A stretch of DNA of 63,233 nt from Peribacillus deserti (GTDB taxonomy: Bacteria > Bacillota > Bacilli > Bacillales > DSM-1321), in assembly GCF_002863585.1 (NCBI RefSeq), contig NZ_PGUY01000009.1, positions 1-63,233 of the forward strand, written 5' to 3'. Under the pieces are notes generated by a model. The model was not told the origin of the DNA and ran no database searches. It worked only from the letters and a program-made list of their open reading frames with translations. Below, piece after piece: positions 1 through 10,747 of this stretch. Position numbers and translations under genes: made by a program. Every line of letters starts with the position of its first letter. Within the stretch, counting starts at the first letter, position 1.

Positions 1-24
1 TGTGAGAGTAGGACGCTGCCAGGC
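1..24 (+). rRNA. rrf: 5S rRNA, 3' end only
   Basis: The first 24 bases match the conserved 3' end of Bacillus 5S rRNA (the GTGAGAGTAGGACG segment followed by GCCAGGC). The rest of the gene lies outside the window. An intrinsic terminator follows 7 nt later, as expected at the end of an rRNA operon. The exact mature end is inferred by similarity. Confidence 0.88.
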
Positions 25-31
25 AGAACGA

Positions 32-62
32 AGATCAGCTGTGATAGCTGGTCTTTTTTTGT
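32..62 (+). terminator. Intrinsic terminator of the upstream rRNA operon
   Basis: A 9-bp stem (AGATCAGCT at 32-40, AGCTGGTCT at 46-54, one G-U pair) with a 5-nt loop is followed by a run of T. It closes the rRNA operon whose 5S end opens the window. Confidence 0.9.
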
Positions 63-937
63 GTTTTTAAACCGAAGGTGAAAAATAGAATGATTAATAA
101 AGATAAAGCGAACCCGGTTGAAAAACAAAGAGACCAGAACTACTATCCCCTGAATGCTGAGGGAGAATGTGGTTGATGGACTTTCTTTTATTAATAGTCC
201 TATATTGAGCCTTATTGCTCGAATTCCAGTGTCGGATTGGAATCCATTTATTCACATTCAAACGTTTAATTTTTAACTTTTTTTTGAAATAACAGATAAA
301 ATTAGGTCATCCCTGCGGCATATTTGAGAAAAAGAAGGCCAATATGGTGAAATTTTAACGGGGAAAAGCTATAAACGTATAAGCCGACTAGATGTGGAAA
401 GTTTTATGCTTGTGTTTTGATGTTTTATGCTTAGGTTTTAACGATTTATGCTTAGGTTTTTGAGATTTATGCTTATGTTTAGTCGTTTTATGCTTATCTG
501 GGCAATGAGTATGCTTATTTTATAGCTCATATGCTGATCAAGTTCATTATATGCTGATTAAGTTCGATATACGCTGATCCGAATGGCTTTATGCTTATCG
601 TCAAAGGTTTATGCAGCTCTTGCCCTAAAAACCTAATTCCTGCATGATCCAGTGAGCCCCTATATGGGACCGTACCATTTTACATAATGGATACCAATGT
701 TATCCCTGCCAAATCTGCACTCTACGGAACCTTCCTTCATGCTCCCCAATCAGCACACCCCCATACTAAAGATAAAAATACTCTGCTTACACTTTCACAT
801 GTTTTTACCTATCCAGTTATGGGTAATAATCCTTTATACAAAAAAAGTAACACAATCGATAATAAATACATAAAACTATGGCTAAAATGGTCGTATAAAC
901 TTATATAGGTATACAGCAGAGCGGAAGTTATAAAAAG
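63..937. other. Gene-free region between rRNA operon and ctsR
   Basis: About 870 bp without a credible gene. It contains the phased array (402-620). A 73-codon open frame at 687-908 has no SD site and no recognisable protein features, and I treat it as chance. Nothing else was identified. Confidence 0.7.
402..620 (+). repeat. Phased ATGCTTA repeat array, left copy (11 units)
   Basis: The tetramer ATGC (once ACGC), usually within TTTATGCTTA, starts at 406, 427, 448, 469, 490, 511, 531, 551, 571, 591 and 611. The first five steps are exactly 21 nt and the next five exactly 20 nt. Bases between cores vary, apart from a T-rich flank and a frequent G-T-T-T after the core in the first four units. 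The 21-to-20 switch destroys any reading frame, so the array is not coding. A second array with the same 21-then-20 design lies at 35318-35525 on the opposite strand. Function is unknown. A phased set of protein-binding sites is one inference. Confidence 0.92.
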
Positions 938-966
938 TTGAGATAATAGGGCAATATATGTATAAT
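938..966 (+). promoter_or_regulatory. SigA-type promoter of the ctsR operon
   Basis: TTGAGA at 938-943, 17-bp spacer, TATAAT at 961-966. The predicted start site near 973 falls inside the CtsR operator, so bound CtsR would block polymerase. Confidence 0.85.
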
Positions 967-969
967 TAA

Positions 970-986
970 AGTCAAATATAGTCAAA
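970..986 (+). promoter_or_regulatory. CtsR operator
   Basis: Direct heptamer repeat AGTCAAA (970-976), 3-nt spacer TAT, AGTCAAA (980-986). This matches the known CtsR box (RGTCAAA-NAN-RGTCAAA). It lies directly downstream of the -10 element and upstream of ctsR itself, indicating autoregulation of the ctsR-mcsA-mcsB-clpC operon. Confidence 0.95.
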
Positions 987-1005
987 GTCAGATGGAGGGG
1001 GTTTT

Positions 1006-1467
1006 ATGAAAAATATCTCAGACATTATTGAAAGTTATTTAAAAGAGGTCCTGCATTTAAGTGAACGGGAAATAGTGGAGATAAAGCGCAGTGAGATAGC
1101 TGATAAATTTCAATGTGTGCCCTCCCAGATAAATTATGTTATTAATACACGTTTTACGGTAGAACGCGGTTATATAGTCGAAAGTAAGAGGGGCGGCGGA
1201 GGCTATATCAGGATTATGAAGGTGCAGCTTAGAGATGCAGCAGATCTCATAGACCAGATTCTTTCCATGATAAAAGACAGGGTTACACAGGCAAATGCGG
1301 AACATATTATTGGAAGGCTTGCAGAGGAAGAGATTATAACTGTAAGAGAAGCCAAAATTATGTTAAGTGTACTTGACCGTTCTGTATTATATATTGATCT
1401 GCCGGAACGTGACGAATTAAGAGCACGTATGCTCCGGGCGGTCCTGAAAACATTGATGTATAAATAA
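1006..1467 (+). CDS. ctsR: Class III heat-shock repressor CtsR
   Basis: Transcriptional repressor of clp protease and chaperone genes. It is a 153-residue protein of usual length, with an N-terminal winged helix-turn-helix (about 1-70) and a C-terminal dimerisation helical domain. The glycine-rich wing KRGGGG (61-66) is the region known in B. subtilis CtsR to sense temperature and to be contacted by McsB. ATG is preceded by a GGAGGGGG SD. It is first gene of the operon with mcsA, mcsB and clpC, and the operator at 970-986 shows it represses itself. McsB and ClpC, encoded downstream, relieve this repression under heat or protein stress in the known system. Confidence 0.98.
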   Translation: MKNISDIIESYLKEVLHLSEREIVEIKRSEIADKFQCVPSQINYVINTRFTVERGYIVESKRGGGGYIRIMKVQLRDAADLIDQILSMIKDRVTQANAEHIIGRLAEEEIITVREAKIMLSVLDRSVLYIDLPERDELRARMLRAVLKTLMYK

Positions 1468-1494
1468 AAGGGACTAAATAAGGGAGATGTGTGA

Positions 1495-2043
1495 ATGATT
1501 TGTGAGAAATGCCATGAAAGGCCCGCTACCCTTCATTATACAAATGTAGTGAATGGTAAGAAGACAGAGGTGCATCTTTGTGAGACATGTGCTCAAGAGA
1601 AGGGCAATAAGTCGTTATTTAATGGTTATGCAGGCTTTTCTATAAATGATCTATTAGGCGGACTTTTGAATGGGGTTGCTTTTCAGCAGTCTCATAATTC
1701 GGTCGCTCATAGGGAAGAGCTGAGATGTCCAAAATGTCATATGATTTATCAGCAGTTTGTGGAAATCGGAAGGTTCGGATGCTCTGAATGCTATTCTACC
1801 TTCAAGAATCATTTGGTGCCTGTGTTAAAAAGGCTTCACAGCGGCAATATTGTCCATACCGGTAAGATACCTAAAAAAGCCGGCGGGAATATTTCGTTAA
1901 AAAAGCGAATTGAAGAACTTAAACAGGATTTAAAGAGCTCAATTGATCAGGAAGAATTTGAGAGTGCAGCTAATATTCGCGATGAAATTCGCGCTCTTGA
2001 AAAGGAAATGAACAATAGTCAAGAGGGAGGCGGGCAGACATGA
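1495..2043 (+). CDS. mcsA: McsA, zinc-binding activator of the McsB arginine kinase
   Basis: Adaptor that activates McsB and helps control CtsR. 182 residues. Four CxxC pairs are visible (C3/C6, C29/C32, C78/C81, C96/C99), consistent with two zinc-binding modules. A C-terminal UVR-type helical segment (about 136-172) resembles the ClpC/UvrB interaction motif. It lies 27 nt after ctsR and its stop overlaps the mcsB start (ATGA at 2040-2043), so translation of the two partners is probably coupled. Function is from the B. subtilis and Staphylococcus homologues. The cysteine pattern is seen directly. Confidence 0.97.
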   Translation: MICEKCHERPATLHYTNVVNGKKTEVHLCETCAQEKGNKSLFNGYAGFSINDLLGGLLNGVAFQQSHNSVAHREELRCPKCHMIYQQFVEIGRFGCSECYSTFKNHLVPVLKRLHSGNIVHTGKIPKKAGGNISLKKRIEELKQDLKSSIDQEEFESAANIRDEIRALEKEMNNSQEGGGQT

Positions 2044-3113
2044 GCCTCGAGCGTTTTTTAAAAAATGCGGTAAGTTCCTGGATGAGCGAGGAGGGTCCTG
2101 ATTCAGATATTGTACTGAGTTCAAGGGTTCGCCTTGCAAGAAATTTAAGAGAATACAAATTTCCCATCATCTTTTCCAGGGATGAAGCGGAAGCAATCAT
2201 TCAATGGGCCAAAAATGATCTGAGCAGCCTTCCAGTTTCTAATACCTGCAGCTTAGAATTGCTGACCATGAATGATTTAAAGCCCATAGAAAAAAGAGTC
2301 CTGGTTGAAAAACATTTAGTCAGCCCCAATCTTGCTGAAAATGCTCCATTCGGAGCTGTTCTTCTGTCAAATAACGAGGAAGTAAGCGTAATGATTAACG
2401 AAGAGGACCATATCCGCATTCAATGTTTATATCCGGGGCTTCAGCTTAAAGAAGCGCTGGTTATGGCAGGGCAGGTTGATGATTGGATTGAGGATAAAGG
2501 TGTATATGCTTTTGATGAAGAAAGAGGATACTTAACCAGCTGTCCAACCAATGTAGGAACTGGGCTCCGGGCATCTGTAATGATGCATCTGCCGGGTTTA
2601 GTCCTGACACGGCAGATTAATCGGATTATTCCAGCGATCAACCAATTAGGCCTTGTTGTAAGAGGGATCTATGGAGAAGGCAGTGAAGCGCTCGGGAATA
2701 TCTTTCAAATATCAAATCAGATAACCCTTGGGAAGTCCGAGGAAGATATTGTGGAAGATTTGCTGAGTGTTGTAGAACAGATAATTGATCGAGAAAGGTC
2801 AGCTAGAGAAGCATTAGTCGAAACCTCTGACATACAATTAGAAGATAGGGTATTTAGATCTTATGGTATTCTTGCGAATGCCAGAGTGATTGAAACAAAG
2901 GAAGCAGCCAAGTGTTTATCCGATTTAAGGCTTGGGATCGACCTTGGTTATATAAAAGATATACCAAAGACCATTTTAAATGAATTAATGATTCTCACTC
3001 AGCCTGGATTTCTTCAGCAGTATGCAGGAGGTCCTTTAAATCCTGATGAGAGAGATATTAGAAGAGCTGCATTAATTCGAGAAAGACTGATGTTGGAAGA
3101 AAATAGAGATTAG
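2040..3113 (+). CDS. mcsB: McsB, protein arginine kinase
   Basis: Phosphorylates arginine residues on CtsR and misfolded proteins, tagging them for ClpC-ClpP degradation. 357 residues with a phosphagen-kinase fold. The N-terminal [10 protein letters not shown] motif is at about 27-36, and the catalytic cysteine is C168 in CPTNVGTG. The C-terminal RDIRRA (338-343) matches the RDxxRA phosphoarginine-binding motif of bacterial McsB. It overlaps mcsA by 4 nt and is followed 17 nt later by clpC, the unfoldase that reads the phosphoarginine mark. Confidence 0.98.
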   Translation: MSLERFLKNAVSSWMSEEGPDSDIVLSSRVRLARNLREYKFPIIFSRDEAEAIIQWAKNDLSSLPVSNTCSLELLTMNDLKPIEKRVLVEKHLVSPNLAENAPFGAVLLSNNEEVSVMINEEDHIRIQCLYPGLQLKEALVMAGQVDDWIEDKGVYAFDEERGYLTSCPTNVGTGLRASVMMHLPGLVLTRQINRIIPAINQLGLVVRGIYGEGSEALGNIFQISNQITLGKSEEDIVEDLLSVVEQIIDRERSAREALVETSDIQLEDRVFRSYGILANARVIETKEAAKCLSDLRLGIDLGYIKDIPKTILNELMILTQPGFLQQYAGGPLNPDERDIRRAALIRERLMLEENRD

Positions 3114-3130
3114 CAAGGAGGAAATGTGCC

Positions 3131-5572
3131 ATGATGTTTGGACGATTTACTGAGAGGGCTCAAAAAGTATTAGCTTTAGCACAGGAAGAAGCTATTCGTT
3201 TAGGTCATAATAATATCGGGACAGAGCATATTCTACTTGGATTGATAAGAGAAGGTGAAGGGATCGCGGCAAAAGCTCTTTACGCTCTTGGATTGGGTGC
3301 AGATAAGATCCAGAAAGAAGTTGAAAACCTTATCGGGAGAGGGCAGGACACTGCACAGTCCATCCACTATACTCCTAGAGCTAAAAAAGTGATCGAATTG
3401 TCCATGGATGAAGCCAGAAAATTAGGCCATTCCTATGTAGGGACTGAACATGTGCTGCTTGGATTAATCCGAGAAGGAGAAGGAGTAGCAGCCAGAGTAC
3501 TAAATAATCTTGGTGTAAGTTTAAATAAAGCCCGCCAGCAAGTACTTCAGCTTCTTGGCAGCAATGAAAGCGGCGGCCATCAGGGCGGTTCATCAAGTGC
3601 TGCGAGTACGCCGACTTTGGATAGCCTTGCCCGTGACCTTACTGCGATAGCACGCGAAGGTACTTTGGATCCGGTCATCGGAAGAAGCAAGGAAATTACG
3701 CGTGTAATTGAAGTGTTAAGCCGCAGGACTAAAAATAATCCAGTGCTCATTGGTGAACCTGGGGTAGGTAAAACAGCCATTGCCGAAGGATTGGCCCAGC
3801 AGATTGTGAACAATGAGGTTCCTGAAATTTTACGTGACAAGCGCGTGATGACTCTTGATATGGGAACAGTAGTAGCGGGAACCAAGTATCGCGGCGAATT
3901 TGAAGACCGCTTGAAGAAGGTAATGGATGAAATCCGTCAGGCAGGAAATATTATTCTGTTTATCGATGAGCTTCATACCTTAATCGGCGCTGGCGGTGCA
4001 GAAGGAGCTATCGACGCTTCAAATATTTTAAAACCATCCCTTGCCCGCGGTGAGCTTCAGTGTATTGGCGCTACAACGCTAGATGAATACAGGAAATATA
4101 TTGAAAAGGATGCTGCATTAGAGCGCCGATTCCAGCCGATTCAGGTTGACGAGCCGACAGCAGCAGAATCCATCCAAATTTTACATGGTCTTCGTGATCG
4201 TTATGAAGCGCATCACCGTGTTTCCATTACCGATGAGGCCATCGAGGCTGCTGTAAAATTGTCTGACCGCTATATCTCTGACCGGTTCCTGCCGGATAAA
4301 GCCATAGATTTAATTGACGAAGCCGGTTCAAAAGTAAGACTGCGTTCTTATACGACACCGCCAAATTTAAAAGAGCTAGAAGTAAAATTGGATGAGGTCC
4401 GTAAAGAAAAAGATGCCGCTGTCCAAAGCCAGGAGTTTGAAAAAGCTGCATCCTTAAGAGATACAGAGCAGCGTATTAGAGAACAGCTTGAAGATACAAA
4501 GAAAACCTGGAAAGAAAAACAGGGCAAAGAAAACTCAGAGGTTACAGTTGATGATATAGCCAATGTTGTATCCAGCTGGACTGGAGTTCCTGTTACAAGG
4601 CTTGCGCAAACAGAGTCTGATAAGCTTCTGAATATGGAGCAGATCCTTCATTCACGTGTCATCGGTCAGGAGGAAGCGGTCATTGCAGTAGCAAAAGCTG
4701 TCCGCCGTGCCCGTGCAGGCCTGAAAGATCCTAAGCGTCCGATTGGATCCTTTATCTTCCTCGGCCCTACAGGCGTCGGAAAAACCGAGCTTGCCAGAGC
4801 TTTAGCCGAATCCATTTTTGGTGATGAGGACGCCATGATCCGCATCGATATGTCTGAATATATGGAGAAGCACTCCACTTCCCGTCTAGTAGGTTCACCT
4901 CCAGGGTATGTAGGATATGAGGAAGGCGGGCAGCTGACAGAAAAAGTACGCCGTAAGCCTTACTCTGTAGTTCTCCTTGATGAAATTGAGAAAGCACATC
5001 CGGATGTGTTTAACATTCTTCTTCAAGTGCTTGAAGACGGAAGGCTGACAGATTCTAAAGGACGTACAGTAGATTTCCGCAATACGATATTGATTATGAC
5101 GTCCAATGTTGGTGCTGACACATTGAAGAGAAACAAATTTGTCGGTTTTAACATACAGGATGAAAAGCAGGATTATAAAGACATGAAGGGTAAAGTGATG
5201 GAGGAGCTTAAAAAGGCATTCCGTCCTGAATTCTTAAACCGTATTGATGAAATCATCGTTTTCCATGCGTTGGAAAAGGCACACTTAAAAGAAATCGTGA
5301 CACTTATGTCCGATGCCTTAGTCAAACGCTTAAAAGAACAGGACATTCATCTAGAATTATCTGATGCGGCAAAAGATAAGATCACTCAAGAAGGCTATGA
5401 TCCGGAATATGGGGCAAGACCGCTGCGCAGAGCCATACAGAAGCATATTGAAGACCACCTTTCTGAAGAACTTTTAAAAGGCAATGTCGAAAAAGGCCAG
5501 CATGTACTAATTGATGTTCAGGATGGAGAGCTTATTGCAAGACCTGTTGATAAAACTCCAGTAAATAAATAA
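3131..5572 (+). CDS. clpC: ClpC AAA+ unfoldase
   Basis: ATP-driven Hsp100 unfoldase that feeds substrates to ClpP. 813 residues: N-terminal double Clp repeat (about 1-145), first AAA module with Walker A GEPGVGKT (about 208-215) and Walker B FIDELH, a middle domain with a UVR-like coiled coil (about 415-455), second AAA module with Walker A GPTGVGKT (about 545-552) and LLDEIEKAH, and a C-terminal sensor domain. Last gene of the CtsR operon, with SD AGGAGG. Translation could start at either of two consecutive ATGs; the first matches the homologous protein. A strong terminator follows. Confidence 0.98.
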   Translation: MMFGRFTERAQKVLALAQEEAIRLGHNNIGTEHILLGLIREGEGIAAKALYALGLGADKIQKEVENLIGRGQDTAQSIHYTPRAKKVIELSMDEARKLGHSYVGTEHVLLGLIREGEGVAARVLNNLGVSLNKARQQVLQLLGSNESGGHQGGSSSAASTPTLDSLARDLTAIAREGTLDPVIGRSKEITRVIEVLSRRTKNNPVLIGEPGVGKTAIAEGLAQQIVNNEVPEILRDKRVMTLDMGTVVAGTKYRGEFEDRLKKVMDEIRQAGNIILFIDELHTLIGAGGAEGAIDASNILKPSLARGELQCIGATTLDEYRKYIEKDAALERRFQPIQVDEPTAAESIQILHGLRDRYEAHHRVSITDEAIEAAVKLSDRYISDRFLPDKAIDLIDEAGSKVRLRSYTTPPNLKELEVKLDEVRKEKDAAVQSQEFEKAASLRDTEQRIREQLEDTKKTWKEKQGKENSEVTVDDIANVVSSWTGVPVTRLAQTESDKLLNMEQILHSRVIGQEEAVIAVAKAVRRARAGLKDPKRPIGSFIFLGPTGVGKTELARALAESIFGDEDAMIRIDMSEYMEKHSTSRLVGSPPGYVGYEEGGQLTEKVRRKPYSVVLLDEIEKAHPDVFNILLQVLEDGRLTDSKGRTVDFRNTILIMTSNVGADTLKRNKFVGFNIQDEKQDYKDMKGKVMEELKKAFRPEFLNRIDEIIVFHALEKAHLKEIVTLMSDALVKRLKEQDIHLELSDAAKDKITQEGYDPEYGARPLRRAIQKHIEDHLSEELLKGNVEKGQHVLIDVQDGELIARPVDKTPVNK

Positions 5573-5579
5573 ACTTGTG

Positions 5580-5611
5580 CGGGTACACAGTTCGTGTACC
5601 CGTTTTGTTTT
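5580..5611 (+). terminator. Terminator of the ctsR-clpC operon
   Basis: Perfect 9-bp stem CGGGTACAC (5580-5588) / GTGTACCCG (5594-5602), 5-nt loop, then TTTTGTTTT. It separates the heat-shock operon from radA. Confidence 0.93.
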
Positions 5612-5764
5612 GTCATAGAACTAAGTTCATATAATGTCAAAATTTGATTGCAAATTAAAGAAGGATTAAACTTATAAGAAGGTTAATATGTTTATAAGTA
5701 GAGATAAAAATGTTTCTTTTTATATAAAAAAACAATTATAGAAATAGATTTGAGAGGAACAGGT

Positions 5765-7153
5765 ATGGCGAAGAAAAAAACGAAATTTATATGTGGTTCA
5801 TGCGGCTACGAGTCGGCTAAATGGATGGGGAAATGTCCTGGATGCGGCGAATGGAACAAGATGGTTGAGGAAGTGGAGATCGTTAAGCCGGGCAGAAGAG
5901 GTGCATTTGCTAATACGGAAGCCGTACATTTCTCCGGTGAACGCCAGAAGGCTGCCCCAATCACGTCCATTGCCACGATACAGGAACCTAGAATAGCGAC
6001 AGATTTAGTGGAACTAAACCGTGTTCTTGGCGGCGGCATTGTTCAGGGCTCCCTTGTATTGATCGGCGGAGATCCGGGTATCGGAAAGTCAACATTATTA
6101 TTGCAGGTTTCATCACAGCTTGCCAATAAACAGAAAAAAGTTCTTTATATTTCCGGAGAGGAATCTGTCAAGCAGACAAAGCTCCGTTCAGAGCGTCTTG
6201 GGGTTACTTCGGATAATCTGTTTGTGTATTCAGAAACTGATATGGATTATATCGGCCAGGCCATAAAGGAGGTAGCACCTGACCTTGTGATCATTGATTC
6301 CATTCAGACTGTATTTCAATCTGAGGTCACGTCAGCCCCTGGAAGTGTATCACAGGTGAGAGAGTGTACGGCTGAATTGATGCGTATCGCCAAAACAAAC
6401 GGAATCGCTATTTTTATTGTGGGCCATGTAACGAAGGAAGGATCGATTGCAGGACCGCGCCTGCTTGAGCATATGGTAGATACAGTACTTTATTTTGAAG
6501 GGGAGAGGCATCACACTTACCGGATTGTAAGGGCGGTAAAAAACCGTTTTGGCTCTACAAATGAAATGGGCATTTTCGAAATGAAAGAAAACGGACTGGA
6601 AGAGGTTGAAAACCCCTCTGAAATTTTTCTTGAAGAACGCTCACAAGGTGCATCAGGTTCTACAGTAGTTGCCTCCATGGAAGGTACCAGGCCCGTTTTA
6701 GTTGAAATCCAGGCACTCATCTCGCCAACAAGCTTTGGTACGCCCCGCAGGATGGCTACTGGAACGGATCACAACCGGATCTCACTCCTTATGGCTGTGT
6801 TAGAAAAAAGAGTAGGGATGCTGCTGCAAAATCAGGATGCATATCTAAAGATCGCAGGAGGAATCAAGCTGGATGAACCAGCCATAGATCTGGCGATTGC
6901 CGTAAGCATTGCATCCAGCTTTAGAGATAAACCAACACGACAAACAGACTGTCTGATTGGAGAGGTGGGTCTGACTGGGGAGGTGCGGCGTGTTTCAAGG
7001 ATTGAACAACGAGTACAGGAGGCAGCGAAACTAGGCTTTGAAAGGATCATTCTTCCTGCCAATAATTTAGGCGGCTGGAGCGTACCGAAAGGAATTGAAT
7101 TAGTGGGTGTTTCAACTGTGGCGGAAGCACTTCAATACGCAATAGGAGGGTAA
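5765..7153 (+). CDS. radA: RadA/Sms DNA repair helicase
   Basis: RecA-related ATPase that promotes branch migration in recombination and repair. 462 residues from the ATG at 5765. An upstream in-frame TTG at 5750 lacks an SD, while GAGAGG is well placed for the ATG. N-terminal zinc finger with C10, C13, C24 and C27. RecA-like core with Walker [10 protein letters not shown] (about 100-109) and the RadA signature KNRFG (about 258-262). The C-terminal Lon-protease-like domain (about 290-455) is structural. It lies 2 nt before disA; the B. subtilis RadA and DisA proteins are functionally connected. Confidence 0.97.
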   Translation: MAKKKTKFICGSCGYESAKWMGKCPGCGEWNKMVEEVEIVKPGRRGAFANTEAVHFSGERQKAAPITSIATIQEPRIATDLVELNRVLGGGIVQGSLVLIGGDPGIGKSTLLLQVSSQLANKQKKVLYISGEESVKQTKLRSERLGVTSDNLFVYSETDMDYIGQAIKEVAPDLVIIDSIQTVFQSEVTSAPGSVSQVRECTAELMRIAKTNGIAIFIVGHVTKEGSIAGPRLLEHMVDTVLYFEGERHHTYRIVRAVKNRFGSTNEMGIFEMKENGLEEVENPSEIFLEERSQGASGSTVVASMEGTRPVLVEIQALISPTSFGTPRRMATGTDHNRISLLMAVLEKRVGMLLQNQDAYLKIAGGIKLDEPAIDLAIAVSIASSFRDKPTRQTDCLIGEVGLTGEVRRVSRIEQRVQEAAKLGFERIILPANNLGGWSVPKGIELVGVSTVAEALQYAIGG

Positions 7154-7155
7154 AT

Positions 7156-8229
7156 ATGAGCGAAAAAAGGTCCCTTGATAAGACGAAAACAGAGATTTTG
7201 CGTATGGTCGCCCCTGGTGCTCCTCTAAGAGAAGGCATTGATAATGTCCTGAGGGCAAACACAGGCGGACTGATTGTCGTCGGCTATAATGAGAAAGTCC
7301 GTACCATTGTCGACGGCGGGTTTCATATTGAATGCCCCTTTTCTTCAAGCTATCTGTATGAATTGGCAAAAATGGATGGAGCCATTATTTTAAATGAGAA
7401 AGCTGACCGCATTATATTAGCGAATGCCCAGCTTGCTCCAGACTCCTCTATCCCTTCAAGTGAAACAGGAATGCGGCACCGTACCGCAGAAAGGGTAGCC
7501 AAAGAAACAAAGGCATTAGTCATTGCCATCTCACAGCGGCGTAATGTGATCACTCTCTATCAGGGGAACTTTCGATATGCCTTAAAGGACATGGCCGTCA
7601 TCTTAACAAAAGCCAACCAGGCGATCCAGACGCTGGAAAAATATAAAGCGGTTCTGAGGCAGAGTATTACACACTTAGGATTATTAGAATTCGAAGAGTC
7701 TGTAACCTATGGGGATGTATTGCAGGTCATGCACCGTTTTATTATGGTGCTGCGCATTAAGGGGGAACTGATTTCGTATTTAAATGAACTGGGGACAGAA
7801 GGGCGATTGATTAGGCTCCAGATGAACGAACTGCTGACTGATCTCGAAAATGAAGCATTTCTGATTATCCAGGATTATATTTACGATAAGAGTGCCTCTT
7901 CAAAAGAAATACTTGTCCGTCTGCAGGAATTCTCCAATCTTGAAATCGTCGAAGATGGAATGATTATGAAGCTCCTAGGCTATATGGGGTATACGCCTAT
8001 AGAAGAGAGCATCTATCCAAGGGGCTACCGCCTCCTGCATAAGATCCCAAGACTTCCGCTATTGATTATTGAGAATTTGGTTACACAATTTAAAACGCTG
8101 GCAAACATCATTAATGCTTCTGTAGCCGATCTGGATGATGTAGAAGGAATAGGAGAAGTCAGGGCCAAAAAGATTAAAGAAGGTCTGAGGTCGATAAAGG
8201 AACAGCATTTTTCAGAAAGAAAAATCTAG
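7156..8229 (+). CDS. disA: DisA, diadenylate cyclase and DNA-integrity scanning protein
   Basis: Makes cyclic di-AMP from two ATP and pauses at branched DNA. In B. subtilis it links DNA integrity to sporulation entry. 357 residues: N-terminal DAC domain with the catalytic DGA (74-76) and RHRT (107-110) motifs, a central helical spine, and C-terminal helix-hairpin-helix repeats (about 300-350, with [12 protein letters not shown]) that bind branched DNA. It starts 2 nt after the radA stop, with SD GGAGGG inside the radA end, so the pair is co-transcribed and probably translationally coupled. Confidence 0.98.
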   Translation: MSEKRSLDKTKTEILRMVAPGAPLREGIDNVLRANTGGLIVVGYNEKVRTIVDGGFHIECPFSSSYLYELAKMDGAIILNEKADRIILANAQLAPDSSIPSSETGMRHRTAERVAKETKALVIAISQRRNVITLYQGNFRYALKDMAVILTKANQAIQTLEKYKAVLRQSITHLGLLEFEESVTYGDVLQVMHRFIMVLRIKGELISYLNELGTEGRLIRLQMNELLTDLENEAFLIIQDYIYDKSASSKEILVRLQEFSNLEIVEDGMIMKLLGYMGYTPIEESIYPRGYRLLHKIPRLPLLIIENLVTQFKTLANIINASVADLDDVEGIGEVRAKKIKEGLRSIKEQHFSERKI

Positions 8230-8275
8230 TTTGAATCATTAGCACAACTATGCTAAAATATTAGGCTTTAATTAT

Positions 8276-8333
8276 TTGACACGGGAAATGGCGGGTGCTA
8301 ACCTAAGAATTACGAAAGCCGGGCTTCGTATTC
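8276..8333 (+). promoter_or_regulatory. Probable SigA promoter of yacL with 5' hairpin
   Basis: TTGACA (8276-8281), 17-bp spacer, extended -10 TGC-TAACCT (8296-8304). The -10 hexamer is only fair. Near the predicted transcript start, a bulged inverted repeat (GAAT, ACGAA and GC arms, 8307-8333) could form a 5' stabilising hairpin. No terminator separates it clearly from disA. Confidence 0.5.
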
Positions 8334-8424
8334 CTGCTTCTATAAAGTAAAAAAATCTATAAAATATGCCTTCATAGGTTTTGATTTAGGATATTTGATT
8401 ATAATGAGTAAGGGAGGTGAAGGG

Positions 8425-9513
8425 ATGTTAAAAAGAATAGTTCAGGCTTGTTTCCTTATAACAGGCGGCACATTGGGGATTTTCTTAATTCCTGAATTAA
8501 TGGCGGTTTTACATGCTTCAGATATCACGTATATTAACAACCCTTATGTTACTGCAATAATAGGTGCAATTATATTTTATTTTATTACTTTTAAGGCAAT
8601 CGATCATGTGGTGAATTTTATTAAATGGTTTGAAGAGACACTAGTCAAAGCCCCAATAACCGATATTATCTTTGGAAGTTTGGGATTGCTTGTTGGGCTC
8701 TTGCTTGCCTTTTTGATAGGATTTGCGTTAAATGCCATTGAAGTGCCGATCATTAATACTGTTGCCCCTATTCTATTAACATTGTTATTTGGCTACCTTG
8801 GATTTCAGGTGGGCTTTAAGAAGCGTGATGAGCTTTCGGGTTTATTCAGTAAAACCAACAAGAAAAAAGGCTCTGATATTGAGGAAGAGGCTGAGAATGA
8901 GAAAAATCAGCTTAAAATACTTGATACAAGTGTTATTATCGATGGCAGAATAGCGGATATCTGTCAGACTGGTTTCCTTGAAGGGACTATCGTAATCCCG
9001 CAATTTGTTCTCGAAGAGCTGCAGCATATTGCCGATTCTTCAGATGCTTTGAAAAGGAACCGGGGTCGACGCGGACTTGATATCTTAAATAGGATCCAAA
9101 AGGAACTGGCCATTAAAGTTGAAATTTATGAAGGTGACTTTGAAGAGATCCAGGAAGTGGACAGCAAGCTTGTAAAATTGGCCAAGCTTACAAATGGTGT
9201 GGTTGTTACCAATGATTTCAACTTAAATAAAGTATGTGAACTGCAGAAAGTGGCAGTATTAAATATTAATGATCTGGCAAATGCGGTGAAACCGGTGGTC
9301 CTGCCTGGCGAGGAAATGAATATCCAGGTGATCAAGGATGGAAAAGAGCAGAACCAGGGAGTAGCCTATTTGGATGACGGGACTATGATTGTGGTGGAAG
9401 ATGGCCGCAATTATATAGGTAAACGAATCGATGTGATGGTAACAAGTGTACTCCAGACTTCTGCCGGAAGAATGATCTTTGCGAAGCCAAAGATGCTTGA
9501 GAAGGCGCTGTAA
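8425..9513 (+). CDS. yacL: YacL, membrane-anchored PIN-TRAM protein
   Basis: Conserved Firmicutes protein of uncertain role, annotated as a PIN-domain nuclease. 362 residues from the ATG at 8425 (SD GGGAGGTG). Upstream TTG and ATG codons overlap the SD and were rejected. The N-terminal half has about four hydrophobic segments. A soluble PIN domain begins near residue 165 ([10 protein letters not shown], with the acidic metal ligands continuing in VTNDF), and a C-terminal TRAM-like RNA-binding domain covers about 290-360. It precedes ispD closely. Substrate is unknown; membrane-linked RNA cleavage is inference. Confidence 0.93.
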   Translation: MLKRIVQACFLITGGTLGIFLIPELMAVLHASDITYINNPYVTAIIGAIIFYFITFKAIDHVVNFIKWFEETLVKAPITDIIFGSLGLLVGLLLAFLIGFALNAIEVPIINTVAPILLTLLFGYLGFQVGFKKRDELSGLFSKTNKKKGSDIEEEAENEKNQLKILDTSVIIDGRIADICQTGFLEGTIVIPQFVLEELQHIADSSDALKRNRGRRGLDILNRIQKELAIKVEIYEGDFEEIQEVDSKLVKLAKLTNGVVVTNDFNLNKVCELQKVAVLNINDLANAVKPVVLPGEEMNIQVIKDGKEQNQGVAYLDDGTMIVVEDGRNYIGKRIDVMVTSVLQTSAGRMIFAKPKMLEKAL

Positions 9514-10215
<702 letters not shown>

Positions 10216-10244
10216 ACTAAATTTATAATAAAGGAGTCACTAAG

Positions 10245-10724
10245 ATGTTTCGTGTGGGACAAGGGTTTGACGTACATCAGCTTGTCGAGGGAAGGCCGTT
10301 GATTTTAGGCGGGATCACGATTCCTTATGAAAAGGGCCTTCTGGGGCACTCTGACGCAGATGTTTTGCTGCATACCATAGCAGATGCCTGCCTGGGTGCA
10401 ATTGGAGAAGGCGATATTGGCAGGCACTTTCCTGATACGTCCGCAAAATTTAAAGATGCGGATTCTGCCGTTCTTTTACAGCAGACATGGGAACTTGTTA
10501 AGCAAAAAGGCTATTCTTTAGGAAATATAGATTGTACAATCATTGCACAAAAGCCCAAAATGGCACCTTATATAGGCGATATGAGAGCAAGAATTGCTGA
10601 GCTTCTCGAAGGTGAAGAAAGCCAAGTCAATGTTAAAGCGACAACGACTGAACAATTAGGCTTCACTGGGCGCGGCGAGGGCATTGCTTCTCAGGCGGTC
10701 ATACTCTTGATTAAAAATAACTAA
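10245..10724 (+). CDS. ispF: 2-C-methyl-D-erythritol 2,4-cyclodiphosphate synthase
   Basis: Cyclises CDP-ME 2-phosphate in the MEP isoprenoid pathway. 159 residues. The divalent-metal ligands D9, H11 and H43 and the signature [10 protein letters not shown] (about 34-43) are intact, as is the C-terminal [14 protein letters not shown] segment that forms the trimer active site. SD AAGGAG. It sits between ispD and gltX with short gaps. Confidence 0.98.
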   Translation: MFRVGQGFDVHQLVEGRPLILGGITIPYEKGLLGHSDADVLLHTIADACLGAIGEGDIGRHFPDTSAKFKDADSAVLLQQTWELVKQKGYSLGNIDCTIIAQKPKMAPYIGDMRARIAELLEGEESQVNVKATTTEQLGFTGRGEGIASQAVILLIKNN

Positions 10725-10747
10725 ATATTACGCATGGAGGAACAGCT

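Noticed and set aside
402-620. CRISPR array
   Set aside because: Conserved core is only about 7-11 nt with unit length 20-21, far below CRISPR repeats and spacers; no cas genes are nearby.
687-908. 73-codon ORF upstream of ctsR
   Set aside because: No SD, no recognisable domain, low-complexity composition typical of AT-rich intergenic DNA.
8239-8256. TTAGCA/TGCTAA hairpin after disA as a terminator
   Set aside because: Only 6 bp, AT-rich and not followed by a T run.
8281-8424. Riboswitch in the yacL leader
   Set aside because: Only one bulged hairpin is visible and no known class motif or terminator follows.
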